This document shows positions 12,101 to 25,234 of a stretch of DNA of 64,000 nt, one piece after another (positions within the stretch are counted from its first letter, which is position 1; each line of letters starts with the position of its first letter). A program made the position numbers and the translations under genes. This stretch comes from Euonymus europaeus (Eukaryota; Streptophyta; Magnoliopsida; Celastrales; Celastraceae): contig OY756964.1 in NCBI GenBank assembly GCA_963580455.1, forward strand, positions 1,116,001 to 1,180,000. Reading direction: 5' to 3'. The notes under the pieces were generated by a model. That model saw only the letters and a list, made by a program, of their open reading frames with translations, had not been told where the DNA came from and did not search any database.

Positions 12101-15100
12101 TAGAGCTCGAAAAGTAGTGTGAAATCAAGCTAAAAATCACCGAATTCAGAACTCGGAGACAACGGATATTCATAAAACCGTTTACGTAAAGAAACCACAT
12201 TTCGTGGCTAACTAGGTGAAACGAGACCTACTAGCCACGAGTTCTGAAATTGAAATCCGAAAACCCAGGATTGTAGAGCTCGAAAAGTAGTGTGAAATCA
12301 AGCTAAAAATCACCGAATTCAGAACTCGGAGTCAATGGATATTCATAAAACCGTTTACGTAAAGAAACCACATTTCGCGGCTAACTAGGTGAAACGAGAC
12401 CAACTAGCCACGAGTTCTGAAATCGAAATCCGAAAACCTAATATTGTAGAGCTCGAAAAGTAGTGTGAAATCAAGCTAAAAGTCACCAAATTCAGATATC
12501 AGAGTCAATGGATATTCATAAAACCGTTTACGTAAAGAAACCACATTTCGCGGCTAACTAGGTGAAACGAGACCAACTAGCCACGAGTTCTGAAATCAAA
12601 ATCAGAAACGCCGGGATCGTAGAGCTCGAAAAGTAGTGTGAAATCAAGCTAAAAATCACCGAATGCAGAACTCGGAGTCAACGGATATTCATAAAACCGT
12701 TTACGTAAAGAAACCACATTTCGCGGCTAAATAGGTGAAACGAGACCTACTAGCCACGAGTTCTGAAATCGAAATCCGAAAACCTAAGATTGTAGAGCTC
12801 GAAAAGTAGTGTGAAATCAAGCTAAAAATCACCGAATTCAGAACTCGGAGTCAACGGATATTCATAAAACCGTTTACGTAAAGAAACCACATTTCGTGGC
12901 TAACTAGGTGAAACGAGACCAACTAGCCACGAGTTCTGAAATTGAAATCCGAAAACCCAGGATTGTAGAGCTCGAAAAGTAGTGTGAAATCAAGCTAAAA
13001 ATCACCGAATTCAGAACTCGGAGTCAACGGATATTCATAAAACCGTTTACGTAAAGAAACAACATTTCGCGGCTAACTAGGTGAAACGAGGCCTACTAGC
13101 CACGAGTTCTGAAATCGAAATCCAAAAACCCAGGATTGTAGAGCTCGAAAAGTAGTGTGAAATCAAGCTAAAAATCACCGAATTCAGAACTCGGAGTAAA
13201 CGGATATTCATAAAACCGTTTACGTAAAGAAACCACATTTCGCGGCTAACTAGGTGAAACGAGACCAACTAGCCACGAGTTCTGAAATCAAAATCAGAAA
13301 CGCCAGGATCGTAGAGCTCGAAAAGTAGTGTGAAATCAAGCTAAAAATCACCGAATTCATAACTCGGAGTCAACGGATATTCATAAAACCGTTTACGTAA
13401 AGAAACCACATTTCGCGGCTAAATAGGTGAAACGAGACCTACTAGCCACGAGTTCTGAAATCGAAATCCGAAAACCTAAGATTGTAGAGCTCGAAAAGTA
13501 GTGTGAAATCAAGCTAAAAATCACCGAATTCAGAACTCGGAGTCAACGGATATTCATAAAACCGTTTACGTAAAGAAACCACAATTCGCGGCTAACTAGG
13601 TGAAACGAGACCAACTAGCCACGAGTTCTGAAATCAAAATCAGAAACGCCAGGATCGTAGAGCTCGAAAAGTAGTGTGAAATCAAGCTAAAAATCACCGA
13701 ATTCAGAACTCGGAGACAACGGATATTCATAAAACCGTTTAAGTAAAGAAACCACATTTCGTGGCTAACTAGGTGAAACGAGACCTACTAGCCACGAGTT
13801 CTGAAATTGAAATTCGAAAACCCAGGATTGTAGAGCTCGAAAAGTAGTGTGAAATCAAGCTAAAAATCACCGAATTCAGAACTCGGAGTCAATGGATATT
13901 CATAAAACCGTTTACGTAAAGAAACCACATTTCGCGGCTAACTAGGTGAAACGAGACCAACTAGCCACGAGTTCTGAAATCGAAATCCGAAAACCTAATA
14001 TTGTAGAGCTCGAAAAGTAGTGTGAAATCAAGCTAAAAGTCACCAAATTCAGATATCAGAGTCAATGGATATTCATAAAACCGTTTACGTAAAGAAACCA
14101 CATTTCGCGGCTAACTAGGTGAAACGATACCAACTAGCCACGAGTTCTGAAATCAAAATCAGAAACGCCGGGATCGTAGAGCTCGAAAAGTAGTGTGAAA
14201 TCAAGCTAAAAATCACCGAATTCAGAACTCGGAGTCAACGGATATTCATAAAACCGTTTACGTAAAGAAATCACATTTCGCGGCTAAATAGGTGAAACGA
14301 GACCTACTAGCCACGAGTTCTGAAATCGAAATCCGAAAACCTAAGATTGTAGAGCTCGAAAAGTAGTGTGAAATCAAGCTAAAAATCACCGAATTCAGAA
14401 CTCGGAGTCAACGGATATTCATAAAACCGTTTACGTAAAGAAACCACATTTCGGGGCTAACTAGGTGAAACGAGACCAACTAGCCACGAGTTCTGAAATT
14501 GAAATCCGAAAACCCAGGATTGTAGAGCTCGAAAAGTAGTGTGAAATCAAGCTAAAAATCACCGAATTCAGAACTCGGAGTCAACGGATATTCATAAAAC
14601 CGTTTACGTAAAGAAACAACATTTCGCGGCTAACTAGGTGAAACGAGGCCTACTAGCCACGAGTTCTGAAATCGAAATCCAAAAACCCAGGATTGTAGAG
14701 CTCGAAAAGTAGTGTGAAATCAAGCTAAAAATCACCGAATTCAGAACTCGGAGTCAACGGATATTCATAAAACCGTTTACGTAAAGAAACCACATTTCGC
14801 GGCTAACTAGGTGAAACGAGACCAACTAGCCACGAGTTCCGAAATCAAAATCCGAAACGCCAGGATCGTAGAGCTCGAAAACTAGTGTGAAATAAAGCAA
14901 AAAATCACCGAATTCAGAACTCGGAGTCAACGGATATTCATAAAACCGTTTACGTAAAGAAACCACATTTCGCGGCTAACTAGGTGAAACGAGGCCTACT
15001 AGCCACGAGTTCTGAAATCGAAATCCGAAAACCCAGGATTGTAGAGCTCGAAAAGTAGTGTGAAATCAAGCTAAAAATCACCGAATTCAGAACTCGGAGT

Positions 15101-17175
15101 CAACGGATATTCATAAAACCGTTTACTTAAAGAAACCACATTTCGCGGCTAACTAGGTGAAACGAGACCTACTAGCCACGAGTTCTGATATCAAAATCCA
15201 AAAACCCAGGATTGTAGAGCTCGAAAAGTAGTGTGAAATCAAGCTAAAAATCACCCGAATTCAAAACTCGGAGTCAACGATTATTCATAAAACCGTTTAC
15301 GAAAAGAAACCACATTTCGCGGCTAACTAGGTGAAATGAGAACTACTAGCCACGAGTTCTGAAATCGAAATCCGAAAACCTAAGATTGTAGAGCTCGAAA
15401 AGTAGTGTGAAATCAAGCTAAAAATCACCGAATTCAGAACTCGGAGTCAACGGATATTCATAAAACCGTTTACGTAAAGAAACCACATTTCGCGGCTAAA
15501 TAGGTGAAACGAGACCTACTAGCCACGAGTTCTGAAATCGAAATCCGAAAACCCAGGATTGTAGAGCTCGAAAGTAGTGTGTAATCAAGCTAAAAATCAC
15601 CGAATTCAGAACTCGGAGTCAACGGATATACATAAAACCGTTTACGTAAAGAAACCACATTTCGCGGCTAACTAGGTTAAACGAGACCAACTAGCCACGA
15701 GTTCTTAAATCAAAATTCAGAACCCCAGGAACGTAGAGCTCGAAGAGTAGTGTGAAATCAAGCTAAAAATCACCGAATTCAGAACTCGGAGTCAACGGAT
15801 ATTCATAAAACCGTTTACATAAAGAAACCACATTTCGCGACTAACTAGGTGAAACGAGACCTACAAGCCCCGAGTTCTGAAATCAAAATCCAAAAACCCA
15901 AGATTGTAGAGCTCGAAAAGTAGTGTGAAATCAAGCTAAAAATCACCGAATTCAGAACTCGGAGTCAACGGATATTCATAAAACCGTTTACGTAAAGAAA
16001 CCACATTTCGCGGCTAACTAGATGGAACGAGACCTACAAGTCTCGAGTTCTGAAATCAAAATCCGAAACGCTAGGATTGTAGAGCTCGAAAATTAGTGTG
16101 AAATCAAGCTAAAAATCACCGAATTCAGAACTCGGAGTCAACGGATATTCATAAAACCGTTTACGTAAAGAAACAACATTTCGCGGCTAACTAGGTGAAA
16201 CGAGGCCTACTAGCCACGAGTTCTGAAATCGAAATCCAAAAACCCAGGATTGTAGAGCTCGAAAAGTAGTGTGAAATCAAGCTAAAAATCACCGAATTCA
16301 GAACTCGGAGTCAACGGATATTCATAAAACCGTTTACGTAAAGAAACCACATTCCGCGGCTAACTAGGTGAAACGAGACCAACTAGCCACGAATTCTGAA
16401 TTCAAAATCCAGAACACCAGGAACGTAGAGCTCGAAAAGTAGTGTGAAATCAAGCTAAAAATCACCGAATTCAGAACTCGGAGTCAACGGATATTCATAA
16501 AACCGTTTACGTAAACAAACCACATTTCGCGGCTAAATAGGTGAAACGAGACCTACTAGCCACGAGTTCTGAAATCGAAATCCGAAAACCCAGGATTGTA
16601 GAGCTCGAAAGTAGTGTGTAATCAAGCTAAAAATCACCGAATTCAGAACTCGGAGTCAACGGATATTCATAAAACCGTTTACGTAAAGAAACCACATTTC
16701 GCGGCTAAATAGGTGAAACGAGACCTACTAGCCACGAGTTCTGAAATCGAAATCCGAAAACCCAGGATTGTAGAGCTCGAAAGTAGTGTGTAATCAAGCT
16801 AAAAATCACCGAATTCAGAACTCGGAGTCAACGGATATACATAAAACCGTTTACGTAAAGAAACCACATTTCGCGGCTAACTAGGTTAAACGAGACCAAC
16901 TAGCCACGAGTTCTTAAATCAAAATCAGAAATGCCAGGATCGTAGAGCTCGAAAAGTGGTGTGAAATCAAGCTAAAAATCACCGAATTCAGAACTCGGAG
17001 TCAACGGATATTCATAAAACCGTTTACATAAAGAAACCACATTTCGCGACTAACTAGGTGAAACGAGACCTACAAGCCCCGAGTTCTGAAATCAAAATCC
17101 AAAAACCCAAGATTGTAGAGCTCGAAAAGTAGTGTGAAATCAAGCTAAAAATCACCGAATTCAGAACTCGGAGTC
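6108..17175 (+). repeat. 32-monomer (5534 bp) tandem duplication
   Basis: 6108-11641 is repeated at 11642-17175 with no mismatch noticed in the stretches compared. The match continues to 11696/17230, so the exchange point lies inside the 55 bp at 11642-11696. The offset of 5534 is 32 x 173 minus 2, explained by three one-base losses (GCTCGAAAGTAG at about 10036, 11072 and 11245) and one gain (TCACCCGAATTC at about 9721), all present in both copies. After 17230 the sequence continues with GATGGAACGAG, the same continuation found after the equivalent monomer at 10487. This identifies 11642-11696 as the new junction. It is among the most recent large events in the window. Confidence 0.92.
9870..11696 (+). 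repeat. 7-monomer (1209 bp) internal repeat
   Basis: About 9870-10487 corresponds to about 11079-11696 at offset 1209 (7 x 173 minus 2). Shared markers are the one-base-shorter GCTCGAAAGTAG followed by GTGTAATCAAG, GGATATACATAA (10089, 11298), GGTTAAACGAG, TTCTTAAATC, TTTACATAAAG, CGCGACTAAC and CAAGCCCCGAG. The two copies differ at AATTCAGAACCCC (about 10190) against AATCAGAAATGCC (about 11399). The right end coincides with the 32-monomer duplication junction. Confidence 0.75.
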
Positions 17176-18858
17176 AACGGATATTCATAAAACCGTTTAC
17201 GTAAAGAAACCACATTTCGCGGCTAACTAGATGGAACGAGACCTACAAGTATCGAGTTCTGAAATCAAAATCCGAAACGCTAGGATTGTAGAGCTCGAAA
17301 ATTAGTGTGAAATCAAGCTAAAAATCACCGAATTCAGAACTCGGAGTCAACGGATATTCATAAAACCGTTTACGTAAAGAAACAACATTTCGCGGCTAAC
17401 TAGGTGAAACGAGGCCTACTAGCCACGAGTTCTGAAATCGAAATCCAAAAACCCAGGATTGTAGAGCTCGAAAAGTAGTGTGAAATCAAGCTAAAAATCA
17501 CCGAATTCAGAACTTGGAGTCAACGGATATTCATAAAACCGTTTACATAAAGAAACCACATTTCGCGACTAACTAGGTGAAACGAGACCTACAAGCCCCG
17601 AGTTCTGAAATCAAAATCCAAAAACCCAAGATTGTAGAGCTCGAAGAGTAGTGTGAAATCAAGCTAAAAATCACCGAATTCAGAACTCGGAGTCAACGGA
17701 TATTCATAAAACCGTTTACATAAAGAAACCACATTTCGCGACTAACTAGGTGAAACGAGACCTACAAGCCCCGAGTTCTGAAATCAAAATCCAAAAACCC
17801 AAGATTGTAGAGCTCGAAAAGTAGTGTGAAATCAAGCTAAAAATCACCGAATTCAGAACTCGGAGTCAACGGATATTCATAAAACCGTTTACGTAAAGAA
17901 ACCACATTTCGCGGCTAACTAGATGGAACGAGACCTACAAGTCTCGAGTTCTGAAATCAAAATCCGAAACGCTAGGATTGTAGAGCTCGAAAATTAGTGT
18001 GAAATCAAGCTAAAAATCACCGAATTCAGAACTCGGAGTCAACGGATATTCATAAAACCGTTTACGTAAAGAAACAACATTTCGCGGCTAACTAGGTGAA
18101 ACGAGGCCTACTAGCCACGAGTTCTGAAATCGAAATCCAAAAACCCAGGATTGTAGAGCTCGAAAAGTAGTGTGAAATCAAGCTAAAAATCACCGAATTC
18201 AGAACTCGGAGTCAACGGATATTCATAAAACCGTTTACGTAAAGAAACCACATTCCGCGGCTAACTAGGTGAAACGAGACCAACTAGCCACGAATTCTGA
18301 ATTCAAAATCCAGAACACCAGGAACGTAGAGCTCGAAAAGTAGTGTGAAATCAAGCTAAAAATCACCGAATTCAGAACTCGGAGTCAACGGATATTCATA
18401 AAACCGTTTACGTAAACAAACCACATTTCGCGGCTAAATAGGTGAAACGAGACCTACTAGCCACGAGTTCTGAAATCGAAATCCGAAAACCCAGGATTGT
18501 AGAGCTCGAAAGTAGTGTGTAATCAAGCTAAAAATCACCGAATTCAGAACTCGGAGTCAACGGATATTCATAAAACCGTTTACGTAAAGAAACCACATTT
18601 CGCGGCTAAATAGGTGAAACGAGACCTACTAGCCACGAGTTCTGAAATCGAAATCCGAAAACCCAGGATTGTAGAGCTCGAAAGTAGTGTGTAATCAAGC
18701 TAAAAATCACCGAATTCAGAACTCGGAGTCAACGGATATACATAAAACCGTTTACGTAAAGAAACCACATTTCGCGGCTAACTAGGTTAAACGAGACCAA
18801 CTAGCCACGAGTTCTTAAATCAAAATCAGAAATGCCAGGATCGTAGAGCTCGAAAAGT
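15740..18858 (+). repeat. 11-monomer (1901 bp) duplication
   Basis: About 15740-16957 is repeated at about 17641-18858 at offset 1901 (11 x 173 minus 2, with the two GCTCGAAAGTAG losses in each copy). Markers are TCGAAGAGTAG (15740, 17641), GATGGAACGAG with AAGTCTCGAG (16021, 17922), CATTCCGCGG with CGAATTCTGAATTC, and GTAAACAAACC. The match ends where AAAGTGGTG (about 16953) is AAAGTAGTG in the second copy. Between the copies, 17172-17510 also resembles 15963-16301, so at least two exchanges are superimposed. Confidence 0.8.
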
Positions 18859-19452
18859 AGTGTGAAATCAAGCTAAAAATCACCGAATTCAGAACTCGGA
18901 GTCAACGGATATTCATAAAACCGTTTACGTAAAGAAACCACATTTCGCGGCTAAATAGGTGAAACGAGACCTAATAGCCACGAGTTCTGAAATCGAAATC
19001 CGAAAACCCAGGATTGTAGAGCTCGAAAAGTAGTGTGAAATCAAGCTAAAAATCACCGAATTCAGAACTCGGAGTCAACGGATATTCATAAAACCGTTTA
19101 CGTAAAGAAACCACATTTCGCGGCTAACTAGGTGAAACGAGACCAACTAGCCACGAGTTCTGAAATCAAAATCCAGAACACCAGGAACGTAGAGCTCGAA
19201 AAGTAGTGTGAAATCAAGCTAAAAATCACCGAATTCAGAACTCGAAGTCAACGGATATTCATAAAATCGTTTACGTAAAGAAACCACATTTCGCGGCTAA
19301 CTAGGTGAAACGAGACCTACTAGCCACGAGTTCTGAAATCGAAATCTGAAAATCCAGGATTGTAGAGCTCGAAACGTAGTGTGAAATCAAGCTAAAAATC
19401 ACCGAATTCAGAACTCGGAGTCAGCGGATATTCATAAAACCGTTTACGTAAA

Positions 19453-22400
19453 GAAACCACATTTCGCGGCTAACTGGGTGAAACGATACCTACTAGGCAC
19501 GAGTTCTGAAATCAAAATCCGAAAATCCAGGATTGTAGAGCTCGAAAAGTAGTGTGAAATCAAGCTAAAAATCACCGAATTCAAAACTCGGAGTCAACGG
19601 ATATTCATAAAACCGTTTACCTAAAGAAACCACATTTCGCGGCTAACTAGGTGGAACGAGACCTACAAGCCACGAGTTCTGAAATCAAAATCCGAAACGC
19701 TAGGATTGTAGAGCTCGAAAAGTAGTTTGAAATCAAGCTAAAAATCACCGAAATCAGAACTCGGAGTCAACGGATATTCATAAAACCGTTTACGTAAAGA
19801 ATCCACATTTCGCGGCTAACTAGGTGAAACGAGGCCTACTAGCCACGAGTTCTGAAATCGAAATCCGAAAACCCAGGATTGTAGAGCTCGAAGAGTAGTG
19901 TGAAATCAAGCTAAAAATCACCGAATTCAGAACTCGGAGTCAACGGATATTCATAAAACCGTTTACATAAAGAAACCACATTTCGCGACTAACTAGGTGA
20001 AACGAGACCTACAAGCCCCGAGTTCTGAAATCAAAATCCAAAAACCCAAGATTGTAGAGCTCGAAAAGTAGTGTGAAATCAAGCTAAAAATCACCGAATT
20101 CAGAACTCGGAGTCAACGGATATTCATAAAACCGTTTACGTAAAGAAACCACATTTCGCGGCTAAATAGGTGAAACGAGACCTACTAGCCACGAGTTCTG
20201 AAATCGAAATCCGAAAACCCAGGATTGTAGAGCTCGAAAGTAGTGTGTAATCAAGCTAAAAATCACCGAATTCAGAACTCGGAGTCAACGGATATACATA
20301 AAACCGTTTACGTAAAGAAACCACATTTCGCGGCTAAATAGGTTAAACGAGACCAACTAGCCACGAGTTCTTAAATCAAAATCAGAAATGCCAGGAACGT
20401 AGAGCTCGAAAAGTAGTGTGAAATCAAGCTAAAAATCACCGAATTCAGAACTCGGAGTCAACGGATATTCATAAAACCGTTTACGTAAGGAAACCACATT
20501 TCGCGGCTAAATAGGTGAAACGAGACCTACTAGCCACGAGTTCTGAAATCGAAATCCGAAAACCCAGGATTATAGAGCTCGAAAAGTAGTGTGAAATCAA
20601 GCTAAAAATCACCGAATTCAGAACTCGGAGTCAACGGATATTCATAAAACCGTTTACGTAAAGAAACCACATTTCGCGGCTAACTAGATGGAACGAGACC
20701 TACAAGTCTCGAGTTCTGAAATCAAAATCCGAAACGCTAGGATTGTAGAGCTCGAAAATTAGTGTGAAATCAAGCTAAAAATCACCGAATTCAGAACTCG
20801 GAGTCAACGGATATTCATAAAACCGTTTACGTAAAGAAACAACATTTCGCGGCTAACTAGGTGAAACGAGGCCTACTAGCCACGAGTTCTGAAATCGAAA
20901 TCCGAAAACCCAGGATTGTAGAGCTCGAAAAGTAGTGTGAAATCGAGCTAAAAATCACCGAATTCAGAATTCGGAGTCAACGGATATTCATAAAACCGGT
21001 TACGGAAAGAAACCACATTTTGCGGCTAACTAGGTGAAACGAGACCTACTAGCCACGAGTTCTGAAATCAAAATCCAAAAACCCAGGATTGTAGAGCTCG
21101 AAAAGTAGTGTGAAATCAAGCTAAAAATCACCGAATTCAGAACTCGGAGTCAACGGATATTCATAAAACCGTTTACGTAAAGAAACCACATTTCGCGGCT
21201 AACTAGGTGAAATGAGACCTACTAGCAACGAGTTCTGAAATCGAAATCCGAAAACCCAGGATTGTAGAGCTCGAAAAGTAGTGTGTAATCAAGCTAAAAA
21301 TCACCTTATTCAGAACTCGGAGTCAACGGATATTCATAAAACCGTTTACGTAAAGAAACCACATTTCGCGGCTAAATAGGTGAAACGAGACCTACTAGCC
21401 ACGAGTTCTGAAATCGAAATCCGAAAACCCAGGATTGTAGAACTCGAAAATTAGTGTGTAATCAAGCTAAAAATCACCGAATTCAGAACTCGGAGTCAAC
21501 GGATATTCATAAAACCGTTTACGTAAAGAAACCACATTTCGCGGCTAAATAGGTGAAATGAGACCTACTAGCCAGAAGTTCTGAAATCAAAATCCGAAAC
21601 ACCACGATTGTGGAGCTCAAAAAGTAGTGTGAAATCAAGCTAAAAATCACCGAATTCAAGACTCGGAGTCAACGGATATTCATAAAACCGTTTACGTAAA
21701 GAAACCACATTTCGCGGCTAACTAGATGAAACGAGACCAACTAGCCACGAGTTCTGAAATCAAAATCCGAAACACCAGGCTCGTAGAGCTCGAAAATTAG
21801 TGTGAAATCAAGCTAAAAATCAACGAATTCAGAACTCAGAGTCAACCGATATTCATAAAACCGTTTACGTAAAGAAACCACATTTTGCGGCTAACTAGGT
21901 CAAACGAGACCAACTAGACCCGAGTTCTGAAATCGAAATCCGAAAACCCAGGATTGTAGAGCTCGAAAAGTAGTGTGAAATCAAGCTAAAAATCACCGAA
22001 TTCAGAACTCGGAGTCAACGGATATTCATAAAACCGTTTACGTAAGGAAACCACATTTCGCGGCTAACTGGGTGAAACGATACCTACTAGGCACGAGTTC
22101 TGAAATCAAAATCCGAAAATCCAGGATTGTAGAGCTCGAAAAGTAGTGTGAAATCAAGCTAAAAATCACCGAATTCAAAACTCGGAGTCAACGGATATTC
22201 ATAAAACCGTTTACCTAAAGAAACCACATTTCGCGGCTAACTAGGTGGAACGAGACCTACAAGCCACGAGTTCTGAAATCAAAATCCGAAACGCTAGGAT
22301 TGTAGAGCTCGAAAAGTAGTTTGAAATCAAGCTAAAAATCACCGAAATCAGAACTCGGAGTCAACGGATATTCATAAAACCGTTTACGTAAAGAATCCAC

Positions 22401-24640
22401 ATTTCGCGGCTAACTAGGTGAAACGAGGCCTACTAGCCACGAGTTCTGAAATCGAAATCCGAAAACCCAGGATTGTAGAGCTCGAAGAGTAGTGTGAAAT
22501 CAAGCTAAAAATCACCGAATTCAGAACTCGGAGTCAACGGATATTCATAAAACCGTTTACATAAAGAAACCACATTTCGCGACTAACTAGGTGAAACGAG
22601 ACCTACAAGCCCCGAGTTCTGAAATCAAAATCCAAAAACCCAAGATTGTAGAGCTCGAAAAGTAGTGTGAAATCAAGCTAAAAATCACCGAATTCAGAAC
22701 TCGGAGTCAACGGATATTCATAAAACCGTTTACGTAAAGAAACCACATTTCGCGGCTAAATAGGTGAAACGAGACCTACTAGCCACGAGTTCTGAAATCG
22801 AAATCCGAAAACCCAGGATTGTAGAGCTCGAAAGTAGTGTGTAATCAAGCTAAAAATCACCGAATTCAGAACTCGGAGTCAACGGATATACATAAAACCG
22901 TTTACGTAAAGAAACCACATTTCGCGGCTAAATAGGTTAAACGAGACCAACTAGCCACGAGTTCTTAAATCAAAATCAGAAATGCCAGGAACGTAGAGCT
23001 CGAAAAGTAGTGTGAAATCAAGCTAAAAATCACCGAATTCAGAACTCGGAGTCAACGGATATTCATAAAACCGTTTACGTAAGGAAACCACATTTCGCGG
23101 CTAAATAGGTGAAACGAGACCTACTAGCCACGAGTTCTGAAATCGAAATCCGAAAACCCAGGATTATAGAGCTCGAAAAGTAGTGTGAAATCAAGCTAAA
23201 AATCACCGAATTCAGAACTCGGAGTCAACGGATATTCATAAAACCGTTTACGTAAAGAAACCACATTTCGCGGCTAACTAGATGGAACGAGACCTACAAG
23301 TCTCGAGTTCTGAAATCAAAATCCGAAACGCTAGGATTGTAGAGCTCGAAAATTAGTGTGAAATCAAGCTAAAAATCACCGAATTCAGAACTCGGAGTCA
23401 ACGGATATTCATAAAACCGTTTACGTAAAGAAACAACATTTCGCGGCTAACTAGGTGAAACGAGGCCTACTAGCCACGAGTTCTGAAATCGAAATCCGAA
23501 AACCCAGGATTGTAGAGCTCGAAAAGTAGTGTGAAATCGAGCTAAAAATCACCGAATTCAGAATTCGGAGTCAACGGATATTCATAAAACCGGTTACGGA
23601 AAGAAACCACATTTTGCGGCTAACTAGGTGAAACGAGACCTACTAGCCACGAGTTCTGAAATCAAAATCCAAAAACCCAGGATTGTAGAGCTCGAAAAGT
23701 AGTGTGAAATCAAGCTAAAAATCACCGAATTCAGAACTCGGAGTCAACGGATATTCATAAAACCGTTTACGTAAAGAAACCACATTTCGCGGCTAACTAG
23801 GTGAAATGAGACCTACTAGCAACGAGTTCTGAAATCGAAATCCGAAAACCCAGGATTGTAGAGCTCGAAAAGTAGTGTGTAATCAAGCTAAAAATCACCT
23901 TATTCAGAACTCGGAGTCAACGGATATTCATAAAACCGTTTACGTAAAGAAACCACATTTCGCGGCTAAATAGGTGAAACGAGACCTACTAGCCACGAGT
24001 TCTGAAATCGAAATCCGAAAACCCAGGATTGTAGAACTCGAAAATTAGTGTGTAATCAAGCTAAAAATCACCGAATTCAGAACTCGGAGTCAACGGATAT
24101 TCATAAAACCGTTTACGTAAAGAAACCACATTTCGCGGCTAAATAGGTGAAATGAGACCTACTAGCCAGAAGTTCTGAAATCAAAATCCGAAACACCACG
24201 ATTGTGGAGCTCAAAAAGTAGTGTGAAATCAAGCTAAAAATCACCGAATTCAAGACTCGGAGTCAACGGATATTCATAAAACCGTTTACGTAAAGAAACC
24301 ACATTTCGCGGCTAACTAGATGAAACGAGACCAACTAGCCACGAGTTCTGAAATCAAAATCCGAAACACCAGGCTCGTAGAGCTCGAAAATTAGTGTGAA
24401 ATCAAGCTAAAAATCAACGAATTCAGAACTCGGAGTCAACCGATATTCATAAAACCGTTTACGTAAAGAAACCACATTTTGCGGCTAACTAGGTCAAACG
24501 AGACCAACTAGACCCGAGTTCTGAAATCGAAATCCGAAAACCCAGGATTGTAGAGCTCGAAAAGTAGTGTGAAATCAAGCTAAAAATCACCGAATTCAGA
24601 ACTCGGAGTCAACGGATATTCATAAAACCGTTTACGTAAA
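19453..24640 (+). repeat. 15-monomer (2594 bp) tandem duplication
   Basis: 19453-22045 is repeated at 22047-24639 at offset 2594 (15 x 173 minus 1, from a GCTCGAAAGTAG loss at about 20236 and 22830). Shared rare markers are AACTGGGTG with GATACC (19471, 22065), TTACCTAAAG, GTAGTTTGAAATC, AAGAATCCAC, GATTATAGAG, CACCTTATTC, CACGATTGTGGAG and GACCCGAG. The only internal mismatch I noticed is CTCAGAG at 21838 against CTCGGAG at 24432. The copies diverge immediately outside, at GTAAAG/GTAAGG on the left and GTAAGG/GTAAATAAACC on the right. Like the 32-mer duplication, it is very young. Confidence 0.9.
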
Positions 24641-25234
24641 TAAACCACATTTCGCGGCTAACTAGGTGAAACGAGACCTACTAGCCACGAGTTCTGAAAT
24701 CGAAATCCGAAACTCCAGGATCGTAGAGCTCGAAAAGTAGTGTGAAATCAAGCTAAAAATCACCGAATTCAGAACTCGGAGTCAACGGATATTCATAAAA
24801 CCGTTTACGTAAAGAAACCACATTTCGCGGCTAACTAGGTGAAACGAGACCTACTAGCCACGAGTTCTGAAATCGAAATCTGAAAATCCAGGATTGTAGA
24901 GCTCAAAACGTAGTGTGAAATCAAGCTAAAAATCACCGAATTCAGAACTCGGAGTCAACGGATATTCATAAAACCGTTTACGTAAAGAAACCACATTTCG
25001 CGGCTAACTAGGTGAAACGAGACCAACTAGCCACGAGTTCTGAAATCAAAATCCGAAACGCCAGGATCGTAGAGCTCGAAAACTAGTGTGAAATAAAGCA
25101 AAAAATCACCGAATTCAGAACTCGGAGTCAACGGATATTCATAAAACCGTTTACGTAAAGGTACCACATTTCGCGGCTAACTAGGTGAAACGAGACCTAC
25201 TAGCCACGAGTTCTGAAATCGAAATCCGAAAACC

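Noticed and set aside
6108..24640. Assembly error as the sole explanation for the near-identical copies
   Set aside because: Copies end at natural homologous junctions, carry expected continuations, and the 15-mer pair has at least one internal difference. However, without read depth this cannot be fully excluded for the 32-mer pair.
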